From Zanthoxylum bungeanum (taxonomy: Eukaryota; Streptophyta; Magnoliopsida; Sapindales; Rutaceae), in NCBI GenBank assembly GCA_019454045.1, contig SKCR01007813.1:248001-312000 (forward strand): DNA of 64,000 nt. The letters run 5' to 3'. The number at the start of each line of letters is the position of its first letter. The stretch's first letter is position 1. Under the pieces are notes generated by a model. That model saw only the letters and a list, made by a program, of their open reading frames with translations, was not told the origin of the DNA and did no database searches. The position numbers and the translations under genes are program-made. Positions 45,353 to 56,865 of this stretch are shown here, in pieces.

Positions 45353-47556
45353 TGATGAGTGGTAAATCTATCACTATTTCCCACTCATTTAACCTAATAT
45401 TTTGTATAGTTTCTTGAGTTTTGTGAATATTTTGATGTGTTTTGTGTTATTTTATAGATAAATAAAGTTTCAGGACATTCTGGAGGTGATTTGGAGCAAA
45501 ACAGTGAAAATTAGAAAAATGGGCATTTTGGTAATTTGGGCGCGTCGCGACGCGCAAGCCTTTGGCGTCGCGACGCCTAACGTGCACCAAGTCCATGCTA
45601 ACATGCGCTGGGTCAACGGGTCAGAATTTGAAAAGTTTGACTTTGCTAACGTGCGTCGTTCCACGTGTCACCATCACAGCTGATCTGCTAACATGCGCCG
45701 TGCCACGTGTCATCATCATACGGTACCGAAAGTCGCCATCGCCATGTGTCACTCCACGTTATTGCCACGTCATCATACACATCATCAGTTGACCGAGTCA
45801 ACGTGCCACCTCACCACCACGTCATCATCAGCCAATCACGAAGTGCCACGTGTCAAAATTCTATGGTGCCGACAGTCACTTTGCCACGTGTCGCCACGTC
45901 AGCGCCACGTCAGCATCAATTATTGGCTCTCTTATCCGAAATTGACACATGGCGGATAAGAATCTAAGCCGACCAATCAGAAGCCGCCACGTGTCACAAT
46001 AATTGAGCTCCAACCACCTTGCCTCGTGTCACCTTATCACCTTATCCAGAATCGCCACGTGTCATCACCTCAGCATGCCACGACCAAAGAAGCTGGCGTC
46101 GCGACCCCTAGAGCCCACCGAGGCCCATAAATTGAGCTCGAGATTTCAGTTTCAGTTGTACCATTCTCTCTCAGTTCTTTGATGTAAATATGGAGTCTTC
46201 TCTATAGTTTCTTTTAATTTAAGTTTTGTAATTTAATTTTAATTACGTTCTGTAATAATAGTAATTTACTTTCTTTATTTTTACAATTTTTACTATTCAA
46301 CCATGAGGAGGTAACTTCCCTCTGCTAAGGTGAAAGGTAATTCTTTTACTATTACTATTTAGATTAATCTCCTTAAAAATAATATATTCACTATTTAAAA
46401 TTTGAATTAAAAATGATACCGTCATATTGGTCGGTTGGTAATTCATTTTAATCTGGTTTAAACCTGACTAACCAAGGATACCACCAGATTGGTCGGTAGG
46501 TAATTTAATTTTGGTTCCGCCTTTATGGCTGGTTTATTTTGGTTTCGCCTTTATGGCTGGATTATGGACAAATATTACCGCCTTAATGGCTGATTGGACT
46601 TAATTTGACTTAATCAGTTTACCGTCTATATGGCTGGTTGGTAATATTATCACAAGTTTATATATTATTTTATGGGAGATATCTAAAATAGTAAATAGTA
46701 AAAGTAATTCATTTTACCTTAGCATTTCATTTTATTTTATTTTACTTTTCAATTTCTACTTTATCGCATTTTACTTTTGGCATTTTTACTTTATGTCTTT
46801 TATTTTACTAGCCCTAGTTATGTGTTGTAACTAAATTAGTTATCTAGGGTTTTGATGAAATCCAATATCACCGGTTTATAAGGGGTTAAATTATAGTTTG
46901 GGTAATATAAAGATTTATTTATTGAGTCTTAATCTTAATGCTTTTTATTAACTGGCCACTAATAAAATTGACTAGGTAAACTTAAAATGAACTAGACATA
47001 GGAATTTTAAGTTTAAGACCTTAGACTCAATAGCCCACGATCTTCCTTAAGGATAGAATACCCTTTAATAGATTTCCTTACAGGATATGAATATACCTGT
47101 CGGGCGGGGGTAGCCAAATTGGAACTTAATCTTAATAAATCTAGGTAATTTGGTTGATATAGACATATGGTTCAATTGAATTATACTAGGTATTTGTAAT
47201 TGACCATCGGAAGAGGCTTTTACATAATTTAGTGTTCCAGGTTAATAAATCAATATTTTACCCAACTTTAAGATAACCACTCCATCTTTAAATAATATTG
47301 GAAGAAATCACAACCCTAGATAATTTTTAATATTGAATTTTCTTAAAACCTACTTTCGAACAATTTTATTTACTTTTTTTTTTTAAATTTAGAATCGTCA
47401 CCATTTCAAATCAATCAAATAACTTGTTAGATTCTAGTAATCATTTGACCTCATAAAATTAATAGATAAGGTTTTAAGTCCTCGTGGGATCGATATTTTT
47501 TATACTACTTGAACGATACATGCGCTTGTGTTATACGCGTGTGTTTACGCCGGTCA
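45353..47556 (+). mobile_element. Athila-like solo LTR in array unit B, TSD ATATC
   Basis: Starts TGATGAGTGG and ends CGCCGGTCA, 2,204 bp. ATATC is duplicated at 45348-45352 and 47557-47561. The uninterrupted site is seen in unit A near 42590 (ATATCTATGATAG). Its 3' half is collinear with 1-1279, 8481-10492 and 16227-18274, but its 5' half differs: it holds two GCGTCGCGACGC palindromes and a dense set of CACGTG boxes. No internal region is present. Confidence 0.92.
45661..46064 (+). promoter_or_regulatory. Array of G-box (CACGTG) motifs in the LTR promoter region
   Basis: CACGTG occurs at 45662, 45704, 45847, 45885, 45988 and 46056, mostly within the ten-mer CCACGTGTCA, with further CCACGTCA and CCACGTTA elements between them. 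G-box/ACGT cores bind plant bZIP and bHLH factors such as ABA- and light-response regulators. They lie upstream of a CATAAATTG box at about 46129 and the inferred transcription start. The regulatory role is inferred. Confidence 0.6.
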
Positions 47557-47561
47557 ATATC

Positions 47562-47960
47562 TATGATAGTGCAACCCATAATTACGAGTAAAACGTAAGT
47601 ACCTGAGTACTCTCTTACTATTGCTTTCCAGTGATCAACCCCTGGATTACTCGTTTATCTGTTGAGCTTGTTAACTGTACAGGCTATATCAGGCCTCGTA
47701 CAACTCGATAGATACATCAAACTCCCGATCACTCTAGAGTATTCTACTTGAGATATACCCTCTCCCATATTCTTTGATAGATGTAAACTCACATCTAAAG
47801 GAGTTCTAGCCACAATAGAATCATCATTGTTGAATTTACCAAGAATTTTGTCCACATAGTGCGACTGAAGCATGCTGGCCAGCCGAAGAGGCTGCCACTG
47901 CAATTTGGCCAGCCACAGGGGCTGCCACAACATTCTGGCCAGCCGAAGAGGCTGCCACAT
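47562..47960 (-). pseudogene. copia RT C-end, array unit B
   Basis: Continuation of 44862-45352 beyond the solo LTR: LQSHYVDKILGKFNNDDS, then [20 protein letters not shown] and [15 protein letters not shown]. It is open through this segment. Confidence 0.85.
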
Positions 47961-47991
47961 TCGGATCTTCTGTGTTTGGACTATTTTCCAT
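47836..47991 (-). pseudogene. gag: Truncated gag start fused to RT sequence, unit B
   Basis: Same 51-codon frame as 42867-43022, from the ATG at 47991. The nucleotide repeat unit is 30 bp and occurs three times, about 47872-47961. The identical junction in both units shows the deletion predates the tandem duplication. Confidence 0.75.
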
Positions 47992-48734
47992 ATCCACAGA
48001 GTCGAGTTTTGTTTTAAGACTGTATTACAAATATTTTATTGGTAATCAGGGAAAATCCGAATCAGCCCCTGATGAGCAAAACACCCTGTTGAGCAGACCC
48101 TGGTTCAGACCCTGAAGGCAGACCCACGCAGCAGACCCTTAGAGCAAACCCTGAGAGCAGACCCACACAGATGTGTCTGACGGATGCGTCTGACGGCAGA
48201 CCCTGATGCGTCTGACGGAAGACCCTGGAGATGCGTCTGACTTGAAGGCTATGTGCGTCTGCCTCTGAAACCGTTGTGCCTATGCCTCGAATGCGTCTGC
48301 ATCTGAAACTGATATGTACTGAAGACGAGCCTGTGTCTGACCCTGATGTCTGCTGAAGGCAAGCCTGCGTCTGACCGAACCTCTGACCGATGAAGTTGAG
48401 CCAGAACCGAACCACTGCTTCTTTCTTCCGAGGCTTGTTGATGTCAACAATCTCCTTAAAACAATTCGTCCCCTACCGATGGTGCAGTAGAACGTGAGAC
48501 GATTGTTTCACAGGATGCAATGGAAAACGAACGAGCAAGGGCACCACCAAACTCGTATCCAACGAACCAAAAAAGTGCTTGAACTCTTCCGAAAAACTTA
48601 GAAAACCGTAGGCAAAACCTTTAAAACGAAAACTTATGAATTTTTCTTGTGTGTTGTCTCCAACCAAAATGAAATACACTGCCCTCTTTAAATAGAAATT
48701 GAACACGCCATTCATGAGTGGGAGACCTTACATT

Positions 48735-50691
48735 TGTTGGAAAAATTAATCCATGTCCCAAGATCAAAAGCACAAGCAAAATATATATATAAAAGAATGA
48801 ACAATATTGAAGTATGGCGGAATCATACTCACAAAGATCGGAATACGGATGCGTTGATGAAACAAAACTTTCTCCTTTGTGCAGTGAAGGATTCGGCCAA
48901 GCAGAAAAGAGAAGCTCCAAGCAATGTTTGATCCTTCCAAGCTCTAAGATGAGTTTCCCATAACACCTTTGTATGATCCCTTGATGGTTGCTAGCCAAGT
49001 TGTGAATTATAGTTCCAAACTTGTACACTTTCTTCTAGTCTTGCCACAAAACAAATGAAGAAATGAGAGAGCCAAAACTGCTCACTGTTTCGGTAATTTG
49101 AGAGGGAGAAGAGATATGATTTTTTTTACAAAAATCAATTTTATTTATGCCATAATATTTATTAAATAATAATAACACTTATGACACAAACCATGCAAAG
49201 GCTTAGAGTGTCAAACACTCAATTTCCATGCAATACCCTTGAGTGCATTGTACACTATCTCCATGCAATGCATCAAGATAAAATAATGCATATAATGACA
49301 TGTGTCATGTGGGCCCCACACGTTTCCAATGAAAGTGGGCCCACGTGCACTCACGCGTTCGGGTCCGATATTTCCGAAATACCGAACTTACGTCGCGACG
49401 TTAATTAAATCGAATTTAAATAAATAATTGCGCCTAGCGAAATTATTATTTACGTCGCTAACGAATTAATTCTAAATTAACTCGTTTGCCCGAATTAAAA
49501 TCTAATTTTAATTCGCGTCGAAATCGAATTTCGATTATTATATCGAATATAATAATTTTACGATTAATTCCAAATTAACCGTTCTCTCTCTTTATATAGT
49601 ACTTTATCCAAGATAAAGTCTCTCTGTAATTAATCCAAGATTAATCGAGTTTGAATCATACGTCATTGGTGAAACTTCGGGAAGCGACCCAAGAGATCCC
49701 TAGATATGTTGGCAGTAAATCCGGTTGTCGAACTATCCGAACACGTACGTACCAAGTACTACGTTTTTCCCGATTTACAAGACAAGGTTAGCCTCTAGCA
49801 AAACGCCATGTCTACCCAATTCTCTAGAAATATTCTTATTGGAATATAGATCTATAACAGGCGATAGCATACCGTAGTATAGTGTATATGGAACCAGTAT
49901 CGGATGATCACATGTAAGGCCTGGGGCTGGAGATGTGTCTGCCCCGTACGATACACATATCGGACATCAAGCAACCAGTCTCTTTGAATCGGATAATCCT
50001 GACCTAGTCATATTATCCCGATGGTTGCAACCATTATAGAGTACTAGTTCTGTATCCCTCGCGATCATCTTCTCCATATGTCTGAAGTGATACTTCCATC
50101 TTGACATCACATCCAATACACTACGATTCTCGATAAACCCAGAAGAGGTGTACACAGAACCCGAAAGCCCTGGACCACCAAAACTAAAGTTTACCGATTG
50201 TCGTAAGTACTAGCGATGCAAGTCTCAGGTTAAGATCATATGCACCTACCCTGAAGCGGACTCCCATAGACACGAGACATACTACCAATGGGACTCCGCG
50301 GGGTCTATCCAGAGCGAAGCTGTTTTCCGTACCATCGGTAAAACACAAACTCCTACCGCACTTGCATAAGTATCCTATACTTAAATATATGAGAACTATG
50401 CCGTTGTGCCCTCACAACATGCACGAGTGCAGTACTAGTCTATTCCGCATTATCGATGTCCAATCTCGATAATACTACGACTAGGGATATTTAATGATTA
50501 AACCTTTATGGATTGATACTGTCTCATATCATCACAATCCGGAACTAATCATAGGGACTTTTACCATTTATATATCAAAGTAAATAAATTACAAAACGGT
50601 AAAAGGCAATTTCATTACTACATAGTTAATTTTGTACAATAATACAATATCATTTACAAAATAGTGACGCTAGGGTCATTACTGTCTAACA
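48735..50691 (-). repeat. 3' LTR of the copia at 48735-58823
   Basis: TGTTGGAAAAATTAATCC to ACTGTCTAACA. It is near-identical to 56866-58823; differences seen by eye are mainly 1-2 nt indels. Confidence 0.95.
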
Positions 50692-50702
50692 ATCTCCCAC
50701 TT
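50692..50702 (-). other. Polypurine tract of the copia
   Basis: AAGTGGGAGAT on the minus strand, directly against the 3' LTR. Confidence 0.85.
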
Positions 50703-50718
50703 GCCTATAGCCAGTCAC

Positions 50719-53700
50719 TCAAGCATCTAATACCTGAACTATGTACATGTCGCTCAAACTTTTCCGAGGAATAGCCTTCGTCAGCGGATCTGCAATATTA
50801 TCCTCTGATGCGATCTTTTCGATTTTCACATCGCCACGATGTATGATCTCTCGAATCAGATGGAATCGTCGAAGAACATGTTTGGATCGTTGATGAGACC
50901 TTGGTTCCTTAGCCTGTGCTATAGCCCCACTATTGTCACAATACAATGGAACGGGCTCAGCTGCTAACGGAACTACTCCTAATCCAATTAGAAATTTACG
51001 GATCCAAACTGCCTCTTTTGCTGCTTCAGCTGCTGCAATGTACTCTGCTTCAGTTGTTGAATCGGCAACAGTATCTTGCTTGAAGATTTCCAGCTCACTG
51101 CTCCGTTATTCAAGCAAAATATGTACCCGGTTTGCGACTTGAAGTCGTCTCTGTCGGTTTGGAAACTTGCATCGGTATATCCAGATACCTCAAGTTTCCA
51201 TCTCTATAGATCAAGAAAACATCCTTAGTTCTTTTAAGATACCTAAGGATACTCTTAACCGCCATCCAGTGATCCTGTCCTGGATCGGCCTGATATCGAC
51301 TGCACATGCTCAAAGCATGGACACATCAGGTCGTGTACATATCATGGCATACATGATCGATCCGACTGCCGAGGCGAACGGAGTCCGACTCATGTTGTCT
51401 CTCTCATCTTGTGTTTTAGGACACATGTCCCTAGATAGAAAGACGCCATGTGATGTTGGCAACAGTCCCCTCTTGGACTGTTCCATGTTGAATCTCTTCA
51501 ACACTTTATCAATATATGTACTCTGGGAGAGTCCAAGTAGCCTTCTAGATCTATCCCGGTAGATCTTTATTCCTAGAATAAAAGCTGCTTCTCCCAGATC
51601 TTTCATGGAGAATTTCAATGAAAGCCAAGCTTTCACCGACGTTAACATGGGAATGTCATTGCCTATAAGCAATACATCGTCGACATAAAGGACAATAAAA
51701 GTCAGTGCACTCCCACTAACCTTCTTATATACACAAGGATCATCTACGTTTTGAATGAAATCATATTCTTTTATGACCTCATCAAAACGTTGGTTCCATG
51801 ACCTCGATGCTTGCTTCAGTCCATAAATGGACCGATTTAACTTGCAAACCTTGTTTGCAAGTCTTGGTGCGATAAAACCGTCAGGTTGTTGCATATAAAC
51901 ATCCTCCAACAGGTTTCCGTTAAGGAAAGCGGTTTTAACGTCCATCTGCCATATTTCGTAATCGTAATATGCAGCTATTGCAAGCATTATCCGAATGGAT
52001 TTAATCATGGCAACAGGTGAGAAAGTTTCGTCATAATCAACTCCAAGTTGTTGACGATACCCCTTCGCTACAAGCCTAGCTTTGTACGTTTGTATGTTGC
52101 CATCCATGTCTGTCTTCTTCTTGAAGACCCATTTGCATCCAATAGGCTTTACGCCTTCTGGTGCATCAACCAGTGTCCAAACTTGGTTGGTATACATGGA
52201 ATCCATTTCGGCCTTCATGGCCTCTTGCCATAAAGTGGATTCGATACCTTGTATCGCTTCCTTATACGTAGCCGGTTCAGTATCCTCAATAAGATTAATA
52301 TCTACATGAGGCGAGATCAGGAATCCATACCTCTCAGGTATTACCCTGACTCTCTCCGACCTACGTAGTCCTTGTGTAATTGAAGATTGTGGTTCAGTCT
52401 CATCCTGGATGGACTGTTCATGTTCCGTTCTTGATTCATTGCCAGGAACAGTATCACTTCGATTTTCGTCGAGTTCTACTTTCCTCCCACTAAACACTGC
52501 ATTTATGAATTCCTTTTCAAGGAAAACCGCATGTAGAGCAACAAATACTTTGTTCTCTTGTGGGTTAATAGAAGTAATATCCTTTGGTTTCCTTAGGATA
52601 TCCAACAAATAGGCATTTATCTGATTTGGGTTCAAGTTTGGTACCTTCCAAACGTTTGACGTATGCCCAGCAACCCCAAATCTTCAGGAATGAGAAACCT
52701 GGTTTCTTTCCTGTCCATATCTCATACGGAGTCTGTTCAACAGACTTTGACGGAACCTTATTCAAAATAAGAATTGCACTTTCTAATGCATGTCCCCAGA
52801 AGGATATAGGTAGCTCAGTGCGACTCATCATCGACCTTACCATGTCAAGCAAGGTACGGTTTCTCCGTTCAGACACCACCATTTAATTGTGGTGTTCCAG
52901 GAGGAGTCCATTGTGAAAGAATACCATATTCTTTCAAGTAATCTTGAAACTCATTACTTAAGTATTCGCCACCACGGTCCGACCGTAATGTTTTAATACT
53001 CTTGCCTGTTTGTTTTTCAACTTCGTGTCGAAACTCTTTGAATTTCTCAAAAGTTTCCGACTTGTGCATCATTAGATACACATAACCATAACGTGATGCA
53101 TCATCCGTAAAGGTTACGAAGTATCGATATCCACCTCTAGCCTGGCTAGACATGGGCCCACAAACGTCACTATGAACGAGGGCTAACAGTTCAGTGGCGC
53201 GTTCACCTTTTCCACTAAAAGGTGATTTAGGCATTTTGCCTAATAAACAGGATTCGCAGACGTCATATGAATTTGGATCAAATCCGTCCAAGTACCCACT
53301 CTTCGAAAGTGTGGATATGCGAGTCTTGTTGATGTGTCCCAGACGACAATGCCACAAATAAGTTTCTTCCTTTGGATTACTCATTTTGAGCCTTTTGTTT
53401 GTTATTTTACATTTTGGAGATTCATTTATATTCAAAATAAAGACCATTATTTGCATCAGCACTGCAAATTTCTGCATCATTTTATATAAATAACACCTGG
53501 TGTTTTTAAATACAAAAGTGTACCCATACTGGGTTAACAAAGATACAGAAATTATATTCTTAGTTAAACTAGGAACATAATAACAGTCAAAAGTTTAAGT
53601 ACATGCCCCGAGGGCAGTTCCAAAACAAAAGTGCCTACGGCCAAAACAGCAACAGAAGTTCCATTTCCAACTCGTAGATCAACCTCCCCCGAAGCCAGTC

Positions 53701-54668
53701 TCCTGCTATCATGCAGATCCTGCACATCAGTACAAATATGAGAACCACAGCCAGAATCAAAAATCCAATTTTTATTAAGACTAGAAGTAGTCATATTTAT
53801 CTCAATAACAAACATACCTGAGGCCGGTGCCTTGCCCGCCTGTATGTCCTCCTTATGTCCCTTGTTCATGCGGCAGTCACGCTTCCAGTGACCTTTCTTG
53901 CCGCATTTCAGGCAAACATCTTGAGACTTGTCCCTTGGCTTCCCAGAAGCCTTTGTTGACTTGGCCTTGCCTTTGTTCTTATGCTTTTTCTTCTTAACAC
54001 CCCCAGTTGCCTTGAGCCCAGCTTTCGGCGTTTGAGATGTTGTTGCAAAGTGCGCCTCGCGCTTGTTGCCTTTCAGAAGTTCTTTCTCTGACTCCTTGAG
54101 AATCGACAATAACTCTCCAAGAGTGTCATCCGATCCGAATTCATCAGTTTGTAATTGATGACAATCTGTTTCCAAGTATCGGGTAGTGACTGTAGAAGTA
54201 CATCTATAGCCAGCTCAGCCTCCAAGACTATACCCATATTAGCCAGTTCATCAATATCGGCTATCATTTGAGTCCCATGGACCTCAACAGAACTACCATC
54301 AGTCATACGACGGAGCGAAAGATTTTCTTCACCAACTCGTACCTCGCTATCCGCTTATTAGTGCGGTGAAGATCTTGCAATCTTGCCATCATATGATAAG
54401 GATCCAAGTCCCTATTTTGGCGACGAAAGTGTTGAGTCATTGAAGCAAGCATGATCGACTGAGCCGTGTCACAATCATCACTGTGAGTTTTCCATAACTC
54501 CAGCTCAAGTGGCTCAGTGGGCTTAGGCCCGAGAGGTCTTTGTATCGTATACAGTATCCTCTCCGCCCCAAGGACTATCCTTAGGTTCATTTCCCAATCA
54601 GCAAAGTTTATCCCCTTAAAGACATTGTCACCCATGATGATGTCTCGGACATTTACCTTGCTTGCCAT
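50719..54668 (-). pseudogene. gag-pol: copia gag-pol, all domains present but frameshifted
   Basis: The minus strand from ATG 54668 gives gag (MASKVNVRDIIMGDNVF onward), a zinc knuckle CLKCGKKGHWKRDC (about 53915-53870) and protease WIFDSGCGSHIC (53762-53727). The GAG-pre-integrase HHCC region follows (LWHCRLGHIN...CESC). Integrase shows HSDVCGPM, RSDRGGEY and the SERRNRT segment carrying the third acidic residue. RT spans 52200-51310 with YVDD at about 51680, and RNase H ends near 50719 ([28 protein letters not shown]). Frame changes fall near 54300, 54120, 53560, 52875, 52600, 51310 and 50950. Because the domains are otherwise well kept and LTR differences are mostly indels, some breaks may be sequence errors. 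No stop-rich decay is seen inside domains such as RT (441 codons open). Confidence 0.92.
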
Positions 54669-56852
54669 CTTAACTACGATAGTCCAACTATCTAGTTAAC
54701 GATAAAATGGGTACAGTCAAACTGTTACAAGAAAAAATAACTTTTATTAGTCCAACTAATGTTAAAATATTGACGAAATAAATTTTGTAAGCGCGTAAAG
54801 CTAAGTATCTGAATGAAATTGCAAACTCAATACTAGCCTCCCACTATTTTCTACAAGTCTCTAACCCTCTGTTGAGTACTCGGGAAATCCAATTTCCTAG
54901 TGGGCTAGGATCCCGTTAAATAACACACAACCTTGACTTTGGCCAACAAGTTGTATGATATTTAACTAGGTAGATCTCGAAGATCAATTGGATCCCATCC
55001 AATTCCTAGATCCGGTAGGTGGACATCCAAGTCCGAAATATATATATCTAATACATATGTCAATGTATCTAATACATTTTCCTAACCATTTCCTCTGAAT
55101 CAACTAAGCCTTGGCTTTGGCACAACAAACCTAATGATTCCAGTTAAGCGGGACCCATTGACAAGGAAAGTTTCGTAATCAATGTCGATGGACAAGAAGT
55201 GATCTTGACTTTGGCCAACAAATCACAACTTGGACAGGACACCGATGTGGAACAAAACTCTCATGATTCAAACACATCCTCAATTGACAAAGGTCTTGAC
55301 TTTGGCCAACAAACCAATGCCAATTTCGGATCTTGAGAAAGAATCATTCAACGGAAGGAATATCGCTTAATATTGTTTGAGGGATTTTTCGCGTAATTGG
55401 CAACCAATTAATTTATCTTTGTTAGGTCTCATCATCATACACCCTTAAGCATGCTTCTAAAACATCATAAAGTGCGTAAAGTAAAGTAATAGTGATATGC
55501 GGATGGATATATAAACAACTTGTTCCTAGAACAAATCACTCCATTTCCTCTCCCCGCTAGCACTATTCTACTTCTACCCAATTACATAATACAATAAGAG
55601 AAACCTCATTTACATTGAGGGGAATTAGGTGAGAAGAGAATATAAAGAGATAAAGAGATAAGGCTGGACTCGCAGGTCCAATTTATAAATTCCAAATTTA
55701 CAATAATTTCTAAAATTACCCTTCCCTTCTAATATCCATCCGATATACACTATTCATTCAACACATCCATATTCATTCATTCAAGGCATGTTATACAACC
55801 AATCAAATCCAATTAATTAGTCTTTAATTAGGTGACAATACAATGTTCAAACAATTGTTTGCATTTGCACGAGTCCAACTCGTTTTGAGAATAATAAACT
55901 TATCGTATGAATTCATGAATTATATCGAACTACTTGTTAAATCCAATTTAAGTCGTATTCAATACTAATCCTATTATTTAATTCTAAATTAAATATTTAC
56001 ACTTTTATTGTGCTTTTATAACTTAGATTCCAAATCTAGTACTATGGGTCTCAAAGCCCAACTAACATCTAATGTTCGTTTAATAAAGTCTGATGGGCTT
56101 TCTATTGATTTTATTAGGCTTGGGCCTTGGTCAATGTGGGTCAAACCCAATTTCCAAGCCAATAAGGAATCACCCTCATTGCCTTTAAATCAATATCAAG
56201 CCCATAAGGCCCAATTAAACATAAAAGCCCATTTATTACATTTGCACTTAAATGGTATGATTTAGGCCCATTTTGGATCCAATCCAAATGGTCCAAATCT
56301 ACTTGGCCCAACCAAGCCCATTTATGTCCAAATATAATAGTTTTAGGCCCAATTCCAATTTAAGCCCAATTAACCAAATTTTAAAATTCCAAATTTTATA
56401 ACTTAATTAATTAAAGTGTATTTCATGATTAATCCTTTAAATCAATATTCCCAAAATATCAAATAATCCATTAATCATATTTTATCTTAAATATATGTCC
56501 AACATTATTTAATCAAAAAATCAAGTCCCTAATACTCCATCAAGCATTCGGCCAAGGTGATTAAAATGGTTCCGATTTCGTTTTCAATCCAATCGAGTTA
56601 CAATCATCATTCCATATTATTTCAAGTCATCTAATGTCTTAAAATTAAAAAATCATCTAGTCCACATGCTTGCATGTATTCGGCCAAGCCTCATTTGGGT
56701 TGGAAAAATTAATCCAATTTATTTTCCATGAAATTGATGATGTATAATCTATATAACATACATCTAAGCATATTTAATCAAGCAAACTCATCAAATCATG
56801 CTTCAAACAATTTTCCCCAAATAACATCCTAATATATTTGCATGCTCTTTAA
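54669..56852 (-). other. Long 5' leader of the copia with a repeated motif
   Basis: About 2.2 kb between the primer-binding site and gag, with no coding region recognised. The motif CTTGACTTTGGCCAACAA (plus strand) occurs at 54932, 55204 and 55295, with a variant at 55110. The part at 56020-56400 is rich in short GCCCA-containing segments. Confidence 0.7.
54932..55312. repeat. Four dispersed copies of CTTGACTTTGGCCAACAA in the leader
   Basis: Starts at 54932, 55110 (variant CTTGGCTTTGGCACAACAA), 55204 and 55295. Spacing is about 180, 95 and 90 bp. Confidence 0.85.
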
Positions 56853-56864
56853 GCTCTGATACCA
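56853..56864 (-). other. Primer-binding site, initiator tRNA-Met type
   Basis: The minus strand reads TGGTATCAGAGC directly after the 5' LTR, the standard plant copia primer site. Confidence 0.95.
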
Positions 56865-56865
56865 T

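Noticed and set aside
45486..45967. Set of 65-88 codon plus-strand frames rich in His/Thr/Val
   Set aside because: Product of the CACGTG-rich repeat region of a solo LTR.
48621..49028. 135-codon frame recurring at 56803-57270
   Set aside because: Spans LTR sequence and its flank; repeated only because both LTRs contain it.
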